IMG/VR virus record: IMGVR_UViG_3300017971_000301
Location: 1 to 61,951 of that record
Length of the DNA: 61,951 nucleotides
From: a virus
Reading direction: 5' to 3' (one strand)
The position numbers and the translations under genes were made by a program. Positions 31,856-40,806 of this stretch are shown here, piece after piece; position 1 is the stretch's first letter; each line of letters begins with the position of its first letter. The notes beneath the pieces were generated by a model. That model searched no databases, had not been told where the DNA came from, and saw nothing but the letters and a program-made list of their open reading frames with translations.

Positions 31856-32232
31856 TACAAATACGCCTTTCTAAAGTATCGCTGCACAGATCCAACCTGC
31901 ATTGTGGGAGTCTTATCGAATTTGCGAATCGTAAACGCATCCTCGATTGTTATGGGATCAGACTCCTCATCGGAATCCAAATCATCCAGAGTGCCCAGAT
32001 ATAACTTCCCCTGTTCATCAACATTCTGACTAACCTGAACCTGAGCATTGGAAACAATCTCATCCCCATTTTGATCAGTAATTACTTCTCGTTTCTCAAC
32101 CCATCGGCAGGATATTTCCACCGGCGCTGCATAAGTGAATCCACCAATTCCGTTCGATGTGGGTGTCCCCCAATAAACGGCAGTTTGATTTAGATTTCGA
32201 TCTGGAAACCGTGTCATATCCCACCTATTCAA
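31855..32232 (-). CDS. Head-tail stopper-like protein, 125 aa
   Basis: Beta-rich small protein (TAVYWGTPTSNGIGGFTY, then ISCRWVEKREV) in the position of the head-closure/stopper protein. The stop and start codons of neighbours overlap. Assignment by order and general resemblance. Confidence 0.6.
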   Translation of the reverse strand: MNRWDMTRFPDRNLNQTAVYWGTPTSNGIGGFTYAAPVEISCRWVEKREVITDQNGDEIVSNAQVQVSQNVDEQGKLYLGTLDDLDSDEESDPITIEDAFTIRKFDKTPTMQVGSVQRYFRKAYL

Positions 32233-32599
32233 AACTGGTTATTGCCTTGAATTTGACTCCTTTCTTTCCAACCTTCGCAGCCATTTTGCCGGTTGTGTCC
32301 AGAATCTTGACCTGTTGCCCGTAAAACGAAGCATCCAGGGACATTCCTGTTCTCCCCTGATACTTAATTCGCGCATCCTGTGCCGCTTCCTCTGTAGGCT
32401 TCTGGTCACGCGTAAGGGCAAGAAAATGGGCTGTCAACCATTTCTCTATTGACTCTTTTTGAGCCGCCGACAACGTGGTATCAGTCCCAAGGATCTCTGT
32501 CACAACCAGATTAGCATCGTCGATAAAGGCTTCAACGACTACATCAGTCAAATCAGTATCGAAGATAACTTTTACATCTGTCGCAGTTGTTCTAGCCAT
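32225..32599 (-). CDS. Head-tail connector (adaptor) protein, 124 aa
   Basis: Start MARTTATDVKVIF follows GGGAGGCATTTTC. TATDVKVIFDTDL, FIDDANLVVTEIL, KWLTAHFLALTRD and DASFYGQQV form the helical pattern of gp6-like adaptor proteins that bind the portal. The ORF can be read 18 codons further upstream, but that part overlaps another gene and has no ribosome-binding site. Confidence 0.75.
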   Translation of the reverse strand: MARTTATDVKVIFDTDLTDVVVEAFIDDANLVVTEILGTDTTLSAAQKESIEKWLTAHFLALTRDQKPTEEAAQDARIKYQGRTGMSLDASFYGQQVKILDTTGKMAAKVGKKGVKFKAITSFE

Positions 32600-32825
32600 G
32601 AAAATGCCTCCCAAACCGAACATCAACATTACCATACAAGCGTTCTTTGACAATGGCAGTTCGGTCTGCGTTTAGAACAAAATTTTCACAGATCCTCATA
32701 TGTTTCTCAACATACCCCTGTTCCTGATCTGCGATAATACAAGAATCGACAGGTTCCCCATTTAGAAATGGCTGACAATGACGAAGTAGTCGATGTGTTC
32801 TCATCTGATCGACTGTAGCTCTCAT
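32592..32825 (-). CDS. Small hypothetical protein, 77 aa
   Basis: ATG 32825 follows GAGGAAAAATCG. It has three cysteines and a histidine-rich end. It overlaps the sulfotransferase stop on one side and the connector start on the other. No family recognised. Confidence 0.55.
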   Translation of the reverse strand: MRATVDQMRTHRLLRHCQPFLNGEPVDSCIIADQEQGYVEKHMRICENFVLNADRTAIVKERLYGNVDVRFGRHFHG

Positions 32826-33520
32826 CGATTTTTCCTCGCTTTCCAAAGTTTCGGATCAATGAAGGACAGAACTTCGCTTTTCCACTCCAGCCCAAGCCAT
32901 TCAATTGTATCCATCATTTGTCGATAATCACCACTGACCATTCTTTCTGGCCAAACGATCTTCACGTTTAGTCCTTCTATTATCATTTCAACGAATCGTT
33001 TTTCATGTTGACGCACCCACCAAATCCAGCCATCTCGTTCATTGTCGACTCCAATGGCTTTCTGAACATGTGTCTTTTGGTAAGCCCGCATGAAACTGGT
33101 CTTGAAACAAGAAGAGACTATATCTCCTGTTCTTCGTCGAACGATAATCCACTTTGCATTAGGAAAAGCATGATTCCAGATCGGCCACATCAAACACATC
33201 TTTGCTCCCTTGTACATCCAGGGACCATTCTCATAGCCTTCCTTTTTTATAACAAATTCAATCCGCCTTTTCCAATTGTTCGGGATCGATAGTTTATCGA
33301 TATTTGGTAATGGAAACTGTCCTAATGGATCCATCCCGATCCCCCGAAGATAAGATTTCACAATAGAATTCCTGATTACAACATTCTCAAACATTCCCTT
33401 GGCGTTGTTTTTGTTTGGTCCAGACATATTTCCACCAAACGCGCCACAAAGATTGATAACACCAGCGACCATACTGGTTCCAGATCTAGCACAACCCGTG
33501 ATTAGGATTGGGTCTTTCAT
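32822..33520 (-). CDS. Sulfotransferase family protein, 232 aa (copy 1)
   Basis: The N-terminal P-loop ITGCARSGTSMVAGVI is the 5'-phosphosulfate-binding loop of PAPS-dependent sulfotransferases. KWIIVRRRTGDIVSS, about residue 125, corresponds to the 3'-phosphate-binding R and S segment. It would transfer sulfate from PAPS to a hydroxyl, probably on a sugar. It alternates with GT-A genes and is related in layout to the copy at 34895-35539. Confidence 0.8.
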   Translation of the reverse strand: MKDPILITGCARSGTSMVAGVINLCGAFGGNMSGPNKNNAKGMFENVVIRNSIVKSYLRGIGMDPLGQFPLPNIDKLSIPNNWKRRIEFVIKKEGYENGPWMYKGAKMCLMWPIWNHAFPNAKWIIVRRRTGDIVSSCFKTSFMRAYQKTHVQKAIGVDNERDGWIWWVRQHEKRFVEMIIEGLNVKIVWPERMVSGDYRQMMDTIEWLGLEWKSEVLSFIDPKLWKARKNR

Positions 33521-34248
33521 CTCCAGTACTCCTTTATCCAGCTATCTTTGATTTCGTGAGGACGAGGTTTCCCATGAAAGGAAACAATACTTGTAGTCTT
33601 CGGAATCCCGCCTCTCCTTTTCCGAATATGTCGTTTGTAACTTAGTATTTCTCCAGGTTTCCAACGATCAGCAAACCGTCCTGCTACATGCCTTACCCAA
33701 TATCGTTCCCTTCCCTGAGTAAACTTAACCACCGCAGAAACGTTGTTAATAAATGGTATCCAAAAAAGTCTTTCGGTTTCTGCATTAGCCCGAAAGCTCA
33801 TAATATCACCATCTAGTTTGTGTTCATGCCCCCGTTTGAATTTCGATCTGGCACAGAATAGTCCTGTATAAGACATCAGTCTTTCCAAAGAACCAACAAC
33901 AACAACATCAATATCTATACAAAGAACCTGCCCGGATAACCCTGCCTTCTTACTAAACATATAAATTCTCGGCAATACGCCCGCGTGCGCGGGAATATCA
34001 AAGGAACGAACTTCGATATCAGAATCAAGGTCCAATTTCTCGTTCGTGAAACAAACAAACTGAAAAGATCGATCAGCAAACCGCTTAACACCATGATACA
34101 AATTGTTAATATATTTGGCAGGAAGATCATCAGATATTTTTCCGATTCTCTTCAAGTGGTGTTCTTGAAGATTTACATGGCCCACCGGCGCTTTGTACCC
34201 GTCTTGTTGCCAGCGATCCCCCTGCCAATAAAAACAAATCACATACAT
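33517..34248 (-). CDS. GT-A glycosyltransferase, GT8-like, 243 aa
   Basis: VLCIDIDVVVVGSLERL carries the DxD motif, and VSFHGKPRPHEI near the C-terminus is typical of GT8-like phage and bacterial enzymes. FQFVCFTNEKLDLDSD near residue 63 matches the other two GTs of this cluster. Stop and start codons overlap with both neighbours, so the group is translationally coupled. Confidence 0.8.
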   Translation of the reverse strand: MYVICFYWQGDRWQQDGYKAPVGHVNLQEHHLKRIGKISDDLPAKYINNLYHGVKRFADRSFQFVCFTNEKLDLDSDIEVRSFDIPAHAGVLPRIYMFSKKAGLSGQVLCIDIDVVVVGSLERLMSYTGLFCARSKFKRGHEHKLDGDIMSFRANAETERLFWIPFINNVSAVVKFTQGRERYWVRHVAGRFADRWKPGEILSYKRHIRKRRGGIPKTTSIVSFHGKPRPHEIKDSWIKEYWR

Positions 34249-34898
34249 TAGCGCGCAATCCTTTCCAACCAGTCAACTTTCCTAAAGTTCATGGTTTTTG
34301 GTTGCCCTGTCACAATGATCGTTTCCTTTAAGTTTCTCCTTTGTTTCAATTGACCCATTTTCATCAGCCACTTGTTAGGAAAAGTAGGCTGTTTAGGAAT
34401 CCACTCCCCCATAAGATCCTGGTCACTTCGATATTTTAGCATATAGTATTCAGGATCTTTCAAGAATCTGTCATATATAAAAGAAGTAGATCCAGGATCA
34501 AACAACATAACTGCCGCTTGATATCTGGTCACAATTTTCCAACATTCCTCATTTTTTCTAACCCTATAAAACCGAGTATTGAACATAACCAAATTTCCTG
34601 GATAATCCAGAATTGGGCCGAGATTACTAACAACATGTGAATCCAGATCCAGGTAAAGTGTTCTCCCTTCAATCAGACTAGGTCGATGCAATTCAACTTT
34701 CGACCACCATCCTGGCCAATTGTGTTTCAGAGAAATAGTCTTCATCCCATCGAAACTGGTCGGGCAATTGGTTAGAACATAAAAGTCATAGGGTCGATCG
34801 ATCCATTTGTCGACTGTTCTCTTCAATCGATCTACATCACGTGGGGAGAAATCTCGCCCACGAAAATTGCCTTTCCAATATAAACAAATAATATTCAC
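34248..34898 (-). CDS. GT-A glycosyltransferase, 216 aa
   Basis: A GTG at 34898 overlapping the upstream TGA is the likely start (VNIICLYWKGNFRGRDF); the frame extends 14 codons further but inside the preceding gene. FYVLTNCPTS, HNWPGWWSKVELHRP and LYLDLDSHVV (DxD) align with the enzyme at 35536-36219 and, more distantly, 33517-34248. YRSDQDLMGEWIP is the conserved acidic pair near the end. Confidence 0.78.
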   Translation of the reverse strand: MNIICLYWKGNFRGRDFSPRDVDRLKRTVDKWIDRPYDFYVLTNCPTSFDGMKTISLKHNWPGWWSKVELHRPSLIEGRTLYLDLDSHVVSNLGPILDYPGNLVMFNTRFYRVRKNEECWKIVTRYQAAVMLFDPGSTSFIYDRFLKDPEYYMLKYRSDQDLMGEWIPKQPTFPNKWLMKMGQLKQRRNLKETIIVTGQPKTMNFRKVDWLERIAR

Positions 34899-35539
34899 TG
34901 CATTTTTCCAGGTTCTATCCACTGTTCGATTACATCCCAATTCGGGACAATTCCAACAAAGTCAAACAACTTTGCAATCTCTGATTCATTTCCTTTCGAT
35001 ATTTCTTTCACATCGACTGAAAGGCTATGTTTAACCTTTAGAAAAACTTGACGTTGCCGTTCTTTCAGAGCCTTGACAAACTGTTTCTTCATATGCTGGG
35101 GACGTCGTCTCATTCCTGGGTGTCTATTCATACTATCCAGAATTGCGAAATCTGGTCGCATTGTTAAAACCCAGCGAGCCTTAGGATAAACCGACTTCCA
35201 AAACGAATTGAAAGTTAGTGTCCAGGATGTTTTCACAAGCCATGGAATCTTATCAGGTACAAAGGATTCGATTTCACGTTTCAGGCTTGCATAGTTTGTT
35301 GTCAAATGCAGATCCGTAGGAAGCGGAATGCACCAATTCTTATATGATACCTTCCTTGCTTCCCGTTTCATTAAATCCTTGATATCCATGTTTTCAACAC
35401 CAAGATTAGAATTGCTTTCAGGAAAAAAAGTCGTTCTGGCTCTGCCAATCCAAACACCGTGATGAAATAGCAACCCGGCTGTCATGGTCGTTCCTGATCT
35501 GGGCGGTCCTGCAATAAATATCGGTTCCTGATCAATCAT
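34895..35539 (-). CDS. Sulfotransferase family protein, 214 aa (copy 2)
   Basis: IFIAGPPRSGTTMTAGLLF is the PAPS-binding P-loop. ARWVLTMRPDFAILDSMNR is the second conserved segment. Start ATG 35539 overlaps the upstream TGA. It has the same domain plan as copy 1 but only modest identity, so if duplicated it is an old duplication. Confidence 0.8.
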   Translation of the reverse strand: MIDQEPIFIAGPPRSGTTMTAGLLFHHGVWIGRARTTFFPESNSNLGVENMDIKDLMKREARKVSYKNWCIPLPTDLHLTTNYASLKREIESFVPDKIPWLVKTSWTLTFNSFWKSVYPKARWVLTMRPDFAILDSMNRHPGMRRRPQHMKKQFVKALKERQRQVFLKVKHSLSVDVKEISKGNESEIAKLFDFVGIVPNWDVIEQWIEPGKMQ

Positions 35540-36219
35540 CCCCACAGCTCTCTCAGTTCTGGGTATATTTGAATTGCCCTATCATTCTTAACAGGCATTG
35601 ATAACAAAATCTTCATGTCCTTTGGAAAAACAACTTTATCACCATCCAAACAATGAATCAGTTTACGAACCCATTTTTCTGGATATTTGTGAAGATATGG
35701 AAAGTTAGCAATGATGAAATCCTGATCACTACGGAACTTCTTCAAATGAAATCTTGTATTCTGCTGAAACTTTCGCCAAATGTCTCGAGTTGTTTCTGAC
35801 TTATAAAAACTCATTACAGAAGAGTTATATCCTCTCGGATTCAATTTCTTTTGTTTCCCGAACGCAGGACAAATCATCATCGAATATTCATCAGTGACAA
35901 AAGGCATAATATTGTCAACGAGAATCATATCCAAATCCAGATATAGAACCAAATTACTAACAGGAAGATCAGGTCGAAACAGTTCCATTTTGGCCCACCA
36001 ACCTTGCCACGGATACTGAAGAGGGATTCTTCTTATTCCAGAAATATCAAATTTATCGTTTGTTAAACAAACAAACTCATAATCAACATTCTCTGGTATA
36101 TTTCGTCGCACCATTTTGGCAAGTTTCTTAACCCACTTCTTGGTGTACGAAGTATGATTATATTTCCTGGCTCTAAAGGTTCCTTTCCAGAGCACAGATG
36201 CGACTGTTAACTTTTCCAT
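35536..36219 (-). CDS. GT-A glycosyltransferase, 227 aa
   Basis: ATG 36219 (MEKLTVASVLWKGTF) is used; the longer frame begins with TTG. YEFVCLTNDKFDISGI, YPWQGWWAKMELFRPDL and VLYLDLDMILVDN (DxD) closely parallel 34248-34898, including FRSDQDFIIANFP. The pair is probably a tandem duplication with the sulfotransferase in between. Confidence 0.8.
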   Translation of the reverse strand: MEKLTVASVLWKGTFRARKYNHTSYTKKWVKKLAKMVRRNIPENVDYEFVCLTNDKFDISGIRRIPLQYPWQGWWAKMELFRPDLPVSNLVLYLDLDMILVDNIMPFVTDEYSMMICPAFGKQKKLNPRGYNSSVMSFYKSETTRDIWRKFQQNTRFHLKKFRSDQDFIIANFPYLHKYPEKWVRKLIHCLDGDKVVFPKDMKILLSMPVKNDRAIQIYPELRELWG

Positions 36220-36740
36220 AGATACCAAAACCTATCCTGTTTCAACTGTATGTTTTCCCTACCAAAGACTTCATTCACAGCTCGAACAACACCAGGAAAC
36301 CTGCGAACGTGATAATCATGTCCACACATTAGTCCACCTGAACGAACTTTTGGAAACCAGATCTTGCAATCCTGCAAACAATGTTCATAACTATGATCAG
36401 CATCGATGAAGGCAAAATCAAGAGACCCCTCCTTTATCTTTTTTGCAGCATTGATACTAGATGAAGGAATAATTCGAACCTGCTTCCTAAACCGATGAAT
36501 TCTTTTTTGCCATAACGATTTTGCCCTTCCAGATGTGCAATAGTAATAATCATTTTTCGGCAAAATCGAAGGGCCCGGATAATACGCTACTTCGATCAAA
36601 ATTAACTCTGGATTCTTTTTTAGAAGCTCGAGAGCTGTCTTTCCGTTACCTGTTCCTACCTCCGCACCAATGAATAAGCCATGTTCAGCGATGAATTGAT
36701 TAAGAATGTCGAACCGTTTTGTCAATCGTCGCTTACTCAT
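36207..36740 (-). CDS. Class I SAM-dependent methyltransferase (family 24-like), 177 aa
   Basis: GAEVGTGNGKTALELL is the SAM-binding glycine loop. DFAFIDADHSYEHC and SGGLMCGHDYH are the signatures of Methyltransf_24, which often methylates sugars or small molecules in glycan clusters. It sits directly beside the GT genes and overlaps both neighbours. Confidence 0.82.
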   Translation of the reverse strand: MSKRRLTKRFDILNQFIAEHGLFIGAEVGTGNGKTALELLKKNPELILIEVAYYPGPSILPKNDYYYCTSGRAKSLWQKRIHRFRKQVRIIPSSSINAAKKIKEGSLDFAFIDADHSYEHCLQDCKIWFPKVRSGGLMCGHDYHVRRFPGVVRAVNEVFGRENIQLKQDRFWYLWKS

Positions 36741-37921
36741 TTCGATTTTCCCTTTTCCTTCCAGTATTTCAACTGCTCAGAACTCAGTCCATTAGGAACG
36801 AAGATAATATTCCGATTGTTCCATTTGCTCCAGTTGTAGGTTACAACCCTTCCAAACGTTTCTCGATTACGCCAAAAATAAGATCCTGGAAAAGGTATCG
36901 CATATCCAAAAAAAGGATTGTCGTCAGTCCCAATTTCTTGGGACAGTTCATATGTTGCTTTCAGGGATTCTTCAGTTTCCTCTATATTTCCAATCATCCA
37001 CAAACAGTGAAGGAGAATTTTGTCTCGATGTGGATATACCAGATTGTGAGTTCTAATATAATCCTCAATCGTTGTTTTCTTATTTATAGCCCTTAGGATC
37101 CTATTATCACCAGACTCAGCCCCAAGGGATAACTGGTTAACTCCGATCTCTAGGAACAAATCAAGAAGGGTTTCGTCAAGAGTATTTCCATGAATGAAAA
37201 CCCTGAAGTTTGTCTTCACATTCCTTTCTCGTAAACCCTTGTTAAAGTACACTAGCCAATCGTAGTTCATTCCAAAGATATCATCATAGATGAATATCTG
37301 CTTCCAACCGAAATAGTTCTCTAAATCAGATATATGCGCAGCAGCTTGATCTGGAGAAACCCGAATAACTTCTCTAGACTCAGAACAGAAATAACAATTA
37401 AACGGACACCCTCTTGAAAACAGAACAGCCGGTTGTTTCTTCTCTGGTCGTGCCATCATATACTTCGAAATAAACCATGGTTCTGGAATACAAATCTTAT
37501 CGAAATACTCTTGGGGAAGAAGAAGACCCTCTATTATCTGATCTTCAGCATATCCATCCAGAATACTATGAAGTGCATACTCTCCTTCACCAATAACAAT
37601 ATGATCTGCAATATCCAACAACCATTTTTCACTTTCCATTTCCAAAACATCCTTATGGAAATGGCGACCCCCCAAAACAATCTTTGTTCGTGGCCACAAG
37701 TCCCGAACCATTAAAAGAACTTCCTTTAGCCGATATCGATTGGCAGTGTTACAGGTAACTCCGACAACATCAGGTTTATTCTTAACAGTTCTAAGATTCT
37801 GAATGTTGCCATACAGATGAATAAAATCAACAACATGTCCCTTGTGCTTTAGGAAGTAATATATAGATTGCAACCCAATTGGATTTGTTGTTACGCCAAA
37901 TGCGATTAGCAAAGTTCTCAT
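36737..37921 (-). CDS. B12-binding-type radical SAM protein, 394 aa
   Basis: The N-terminal about 130 residues have a cobalamin-binding-like Rossmann domain (DVVGVTCNTANRYRL, then IVIGEGEYAL). The core has RGCPFNCYFCSES, the C-x3-C-x2-C iron-sulfur motif, then a TIM-barrel with IYDDIFGMN and LSLGAESGDNRILRAI. The family carries out methylations and other radical chemistry, often on sugars or lipids. The substrate here is unknown. Unusual in a phage late operon. Confidence 0.85.
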   Translation of the reverse strand: MRTLLIAFGVTTNPIGLQSIYYFLKHKGHVVDFIHLYGNIQNLRTVKNKPDVVGVTCNTANRYRLKEVLLMVRDLWPRTKIVLGGRHFHKDVLEMESEKWLLDIADHIVIGEGEYALHSILDGYAEDQIIEGLLLPQEYFDKICIPEPWFISKYMMARPEKKQPAVLFSRGCPFNCYFCSESREVIRVSPDQAAAHISDLENYFGWKQIFIYDDIFGMNYDWLVYFNKGLRERNVKTNFRVFIHGNTLDETLLDLFLEIGVNQLSLGAESGDNRILRAINKKTTIEDYIRTHNLVYPHRDKILLHCLWMIGNIEETEESLKATYELSQEIGTDDNPFFGYAIPFPGSYFWRNRETFGRVVTYNWSKWNNRNIIFVPNGLSSEQLKYWKEKGKSK

Positions 37922-38616
37922 AGTATATCCGATAAATTCGCTTTCTTCAAATCCTTGATTGCACTTTTAGGACTAAGGTTTAATATCTCAATTCCCCGTG
38001 TCTTAGCGTCCTTAGCAATTGCGGGAAACCCTATCAGGTGTCTTTGAAACGGCGGATTTCTTTTCTTCTCATATGGTTTCCCATGTGATCCATGCCAATG
38101 GCTAACCTTATTTTTATCCAATGACATATCGAATCCCAATAACAAAATCTGCCTAACACCTAAGTGAGCTGCTAAACTGATTGCAGCCGCCCCGCTGTTA
38201 TTATTCCAGGAAACCTTAGTTTGATTAAGACTGATCCCTTTCCTATGGTCATGATCTTTCTGAAGATACTTAATGCCTTCTGACTCTTCAGACTTTTTCT
38301 TCTTGAATCGATTACAACAAGTTGTCTTCAGTCCTGGCCACTTGGCCAAATTTCTTCGGTGCAACAAATACCAAGAACAGTCCCCAAAAAACAAAACATC
38401 AATCCAGGTTCCAATCTTATATACATTATTCACCCCAATCACATGTTCCCTGTGTATAGGGGACATATAATCAGAATAGGAAGACGGCGGTAGTTCGTGA
38501 ACCAGTACCTTTTGAATAATATTCTCAGGAACTTCGAACTGACGCGGAACAGACGGACCACCACCAATGATCCAACATCTTCCATCTTTCCACATAGGTG
38601 GAACGCGCCAAGCCAT
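37918..38616 (-). CDS. DUF115/MptE-like or sialyltransferase-like protein, 232 aa
   Basis: CWIIGGGPSVPRQFEVP, GVNNVYKIGTWIDVLFFGD and GAAAISLAAHLGVRQILLL with GFDMS are the conserved blocks of the 6-hydroxymethylpterin diphosphokinase MptE-like/DUF115 group, related to GT-A-like transferases such as motility accessory factors. Within a sugar cluster a glycosyltransferase-type role is more likely than pterin synthesis. Confidence 0.7.
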   Translation of the reverse strand: MAWRVPPMWKDGRCWIIGGGPSVPRQFEVPENIIQKVLVHELPPSSYSDYMSPIHREHVIGVNNVYKIGTWIDVLFFGDCSWYLLHRRNLAKWPGLKTTCCNRFKKKKSEESEGIKYLQKDHDHRKGISLNQTKVSWNNNSGAAAISLAAHLGVRQILLLGFDMSLDKNKVSHWHGSHGKPYEKKRNPPFQRHLIGFPAIAKDAKTRGIEILNLSPKSAIKDLKKANLSDIL

Positions 38617-39125
38617 TAACTATTTAGCCTGGAAACCAATTCTTCGGCTTCTCCGATACGAAGAGCCATTTCGTTCATCGACTTGCCAGTGACGGAATTC
38701 ACGACATCATACCAACCCTGCGATCGATCCTTTATCTTGTATTCAACCTCCGTGTTCTCATCGGCAAGCGTTTGTTCAATTGGTGAACCTTCCCCCTCCT
38801 CTTCTTCCGCTTCCCCTTCCCCTGGCTCAACGTTCAGTTCTGCCAAAGCCTCTTTCTGATCTTCGGTCAATTCATCAATTTTACGTTTCTTAACTTCAAA
38901 CTGCGAAGACGATTGCAGAAAAGGTTCTTTGGATTTCCTCAATTCCTCCTCGTTGACGGGGACAATAACATCTCGAAAGGCCTCGGGGATCTCATCAGGG
39001 TATGCCTTGAAAATCTCATTCTTTTTGATTCGTTTCTTTTGACCATCCCGTCTTCGCAAAACATGAGAACCACCACCAATCTTTCTCCAGCGAACTCGTT
39101 CTTCTTTTTTTTCTTCGTCATTCAT
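38616..39125 (-). CDS. Hypothetical acidic head-region protein, 169 aa
   Basis: Start MNDEEKKEERVRWRK is used (GGGGGAATAATCAA upstream). A basic N-terminus (LRRRDGQKKRIKKNE) is followed by a long acidic stretch (PGEGEAEEEEGEGSP) and a C-terminal helix-rich segment. It lies immediately downstream of the major capsid gene, where head-completion or structural genes are common. No family recognised. Confidence 0.6.
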   Translation of the reverse strand: MNDEEKKEERVRWRKIGGGSHVLRRRDGQKKRIKKNEIFKAYPDEIPEAFRDVIVPVNEEELRKSKEPFLQSSSQFEVKKRKIDELTEDQKEALAELNVEPGEGEAEEEEGEGSPIEQTLADENTEVEYKIKDRSQGWYDVVNSVTGKSMNEMALRIGEAEELVSRLNS

Positions 39126-39198
39126 TTGATTATTCCCCCAAAAACAGTGCATGATTAGCCCTGTGTGTTTACGACGAACTGGAATCGATCACTAAATA

Positions 39199-40284
39199 TT
39201 AACTATAGTGAACGACGCCGGAGTTCCCTTCTTGGTCTGATCGAACCTGAGGCACCTGAATCGTCATGACCTTATACTTCGTTACCAGGTTACCTTCCCG
39301 GGTCCATTGCACATTTTGCAAACCCATACCACGAACCAACCGAACCACATCACTGGTCATTTGCACCAGCAAGACGTTGTTAGCTGTCAAGGTATCAATA
39401 ACCTTGACTCCGTCAATTCCGGATATCTTCAGAATTCGTTCCCTGATTGTTGTCCCCGGAGTGGTCGAATCGTAATCCTCGTCCAGCACGGTTTCATATG
39501 CAGTCGGGATATACAACATATACGGCCCGTAGTGATAAGCATCGATAGCGTCCTGTTTCATACTCAACACATCCGCAATGATCCCGGCTCCAGTCGCGGC
39601 CGATGCATCCCAATTAGCAGTCAACGAACCTGTGTTCCGATCAGGATGATTCAAGTAGCTGTATATGGTTCCACTGGCATAAGCATACGTTGTGTTCGTA
39701 AACAGCATTTGCTCTCGCCGTTCCAGAACCTTACGCGCGGCCCGCTCAGCACTTGTAGTATCCAAGGGATTCCCGAGATTTCTAGACGCAGATAGTACCC
39801 TTGCGTTTATCTCGTAATCGACATGGATAATCGGCAACGGAAGATATACTGACTCGAATTTTGGACGATCCCCCTGACTTCTGGTGATACCGTCCATGGT
39901 CAAATCGGCTTCCATTGCATCAGACACATCGTGATACTCGAGAACAGTGCTACCCATACCATTCCCAAGATCATATGTCAGTCCTTTGTCGATTAGGTCC
40001 TGAACGCCAGTGATTCGCTGCTCGGAAATCATCAACAAAGCTTCGTCCAGCCGAATCCACTCATCTCGACGCAACACCGCATTCGTTTGAATCGGTGTAT
40101 TCACGTAATTGTCGACCTTCGTGGGATCGCCGCCTCTATACATGGAAATATAGGAGCGACCATCGTCTCCAATGAACGGTCGCATTCGATTAGGGTCAAT
40201 GCGTCCATTCTGAAGAATCATTCCGGCTAAAACACCTTGCGCGGATCCTCTACTTAGAAAGTCCATATTTACATTCAGTTCCAT
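39199..40284 (-). CDS. Major capsid protein, HK97-fold, encapsulin-like, 361 aa
   Basis: The segment QDLIDKGLTYDLGNGMGSTV followed by LEYHDVSDAMEADLTMDG resembles the P-domain strands of encapsulin/linocin-like HK97-fold shells, and the C-terminal VRLVRGMGLQNVQW closes the fold. Length and order (protease/scaffold, decoration, capsid) fit. A strong AAAGGAGGTGAGAC site precedes the ATG, as expected for a highly expressed gene. Confidence 0.88.
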   Translation of the reverse strand: MELNVNMDFLSRGSAQGVLAGMILQNGRIDPNRMRPFIGDDGRSYISMYRGGDPTKVDNYVNTPIQTNAVLRRDEWIRLDEALLMISEQRITGVQDLIDKGLTYDLGNGMGSTVLEYHDVSDAMEADLTMDGITRSQGDRPKFESVYLPLPIIHVDYEINARVLSASRNLGNPLDTTSAERAARKVLERREQMLFTNTTYAYASGTIYSYLNHPDRNTGSLTANWDASAATGAGIIADVLSMKQDAIDAYHYGPYMLYIPTAYETVLDEDYDSTTPGTTIRERILKISGIDGVKVIDTLTANNVLLVQMTSDVVRLVRGMGLQNVQWTREGNLVTKYKVMTIQVPQVRSDQEGNSGVVHYS

Positions 40285-40302
40285 TCTTGTCTCACCTCCT
40301 TT

Positions 40303-40806
40303 CTATACCGTCATAATCTCAATGCGCTTGTTATAGCCAAGTGTGCCACTAGATTCAGCCCCGGACGAATCCGACAGATCGACCGCCTCAAGAGCAATCC
40401 CGACAATCTGCTCAGGATATACTGTAATGGATCCGGGTTCCGCGGACTCAAAAGACTCGACATCCGCTACATGTTTCTTCAGATATCCATTACCGTTCGA
40501 TTCCAACGCATCGCCTATCGAAACATTTTCGCCATCGGCAAGAATGGCATAGACCTGTTCACCAGGCTGAGTGATCCAGCAAGCAACCTGATCATCGGCC
40601 GAGTAGTTATCGTCTATTCCATTGCCCTGGAGCTCATCTTCCAAGGCAAAGGCACGCGGTAGACAGTTCCCACCGGCGGTTGAATGGGCTTGTACCTTGC
40701 TGGCCGACGTATACTCCAGCAACATGCCGGGAGTGATAGTACCCGCCGCAACCCGCTCCATTTGAACATCAAGATACTTCACAATCTTAATGGTGTTTTT
40801 CGCCAT
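40303..40806 (-). CDS. Head decoration/stabilisation protein, 167 aa
   Basis: Beta-rich protein with ERVAAGTITPGMLLEY, AFALEDELQGNGIDD and WITQPGEQVYAILADGENV blocks, as in DUF2190-like capsid cement proteins. It sits between the scaffold and the capsid gene, the standard position. Confidence 0.75.
   Translation of the reverse strand: MAKNTIKIVKYLDVQMERVAAGTITPGMLLEYTSASKVQAHSTAGGNCLPRAFALEDELQGNGIDDNYSADDQVACWITQPGEQVYAILADGENVSIGDALESNGNGYLKKHVADVESFESAEPGSITVYPEQIVGIALEAVDLSDSSGAESSGTLGYNKRIEIMTV

Noticed and set aside
39307-39795. 162-codon plus-strand ORF opposite the capsid gene
   Set aside because: Shadow of the major capsid protein; low-complexity His/Ser-rich translation and no start context.
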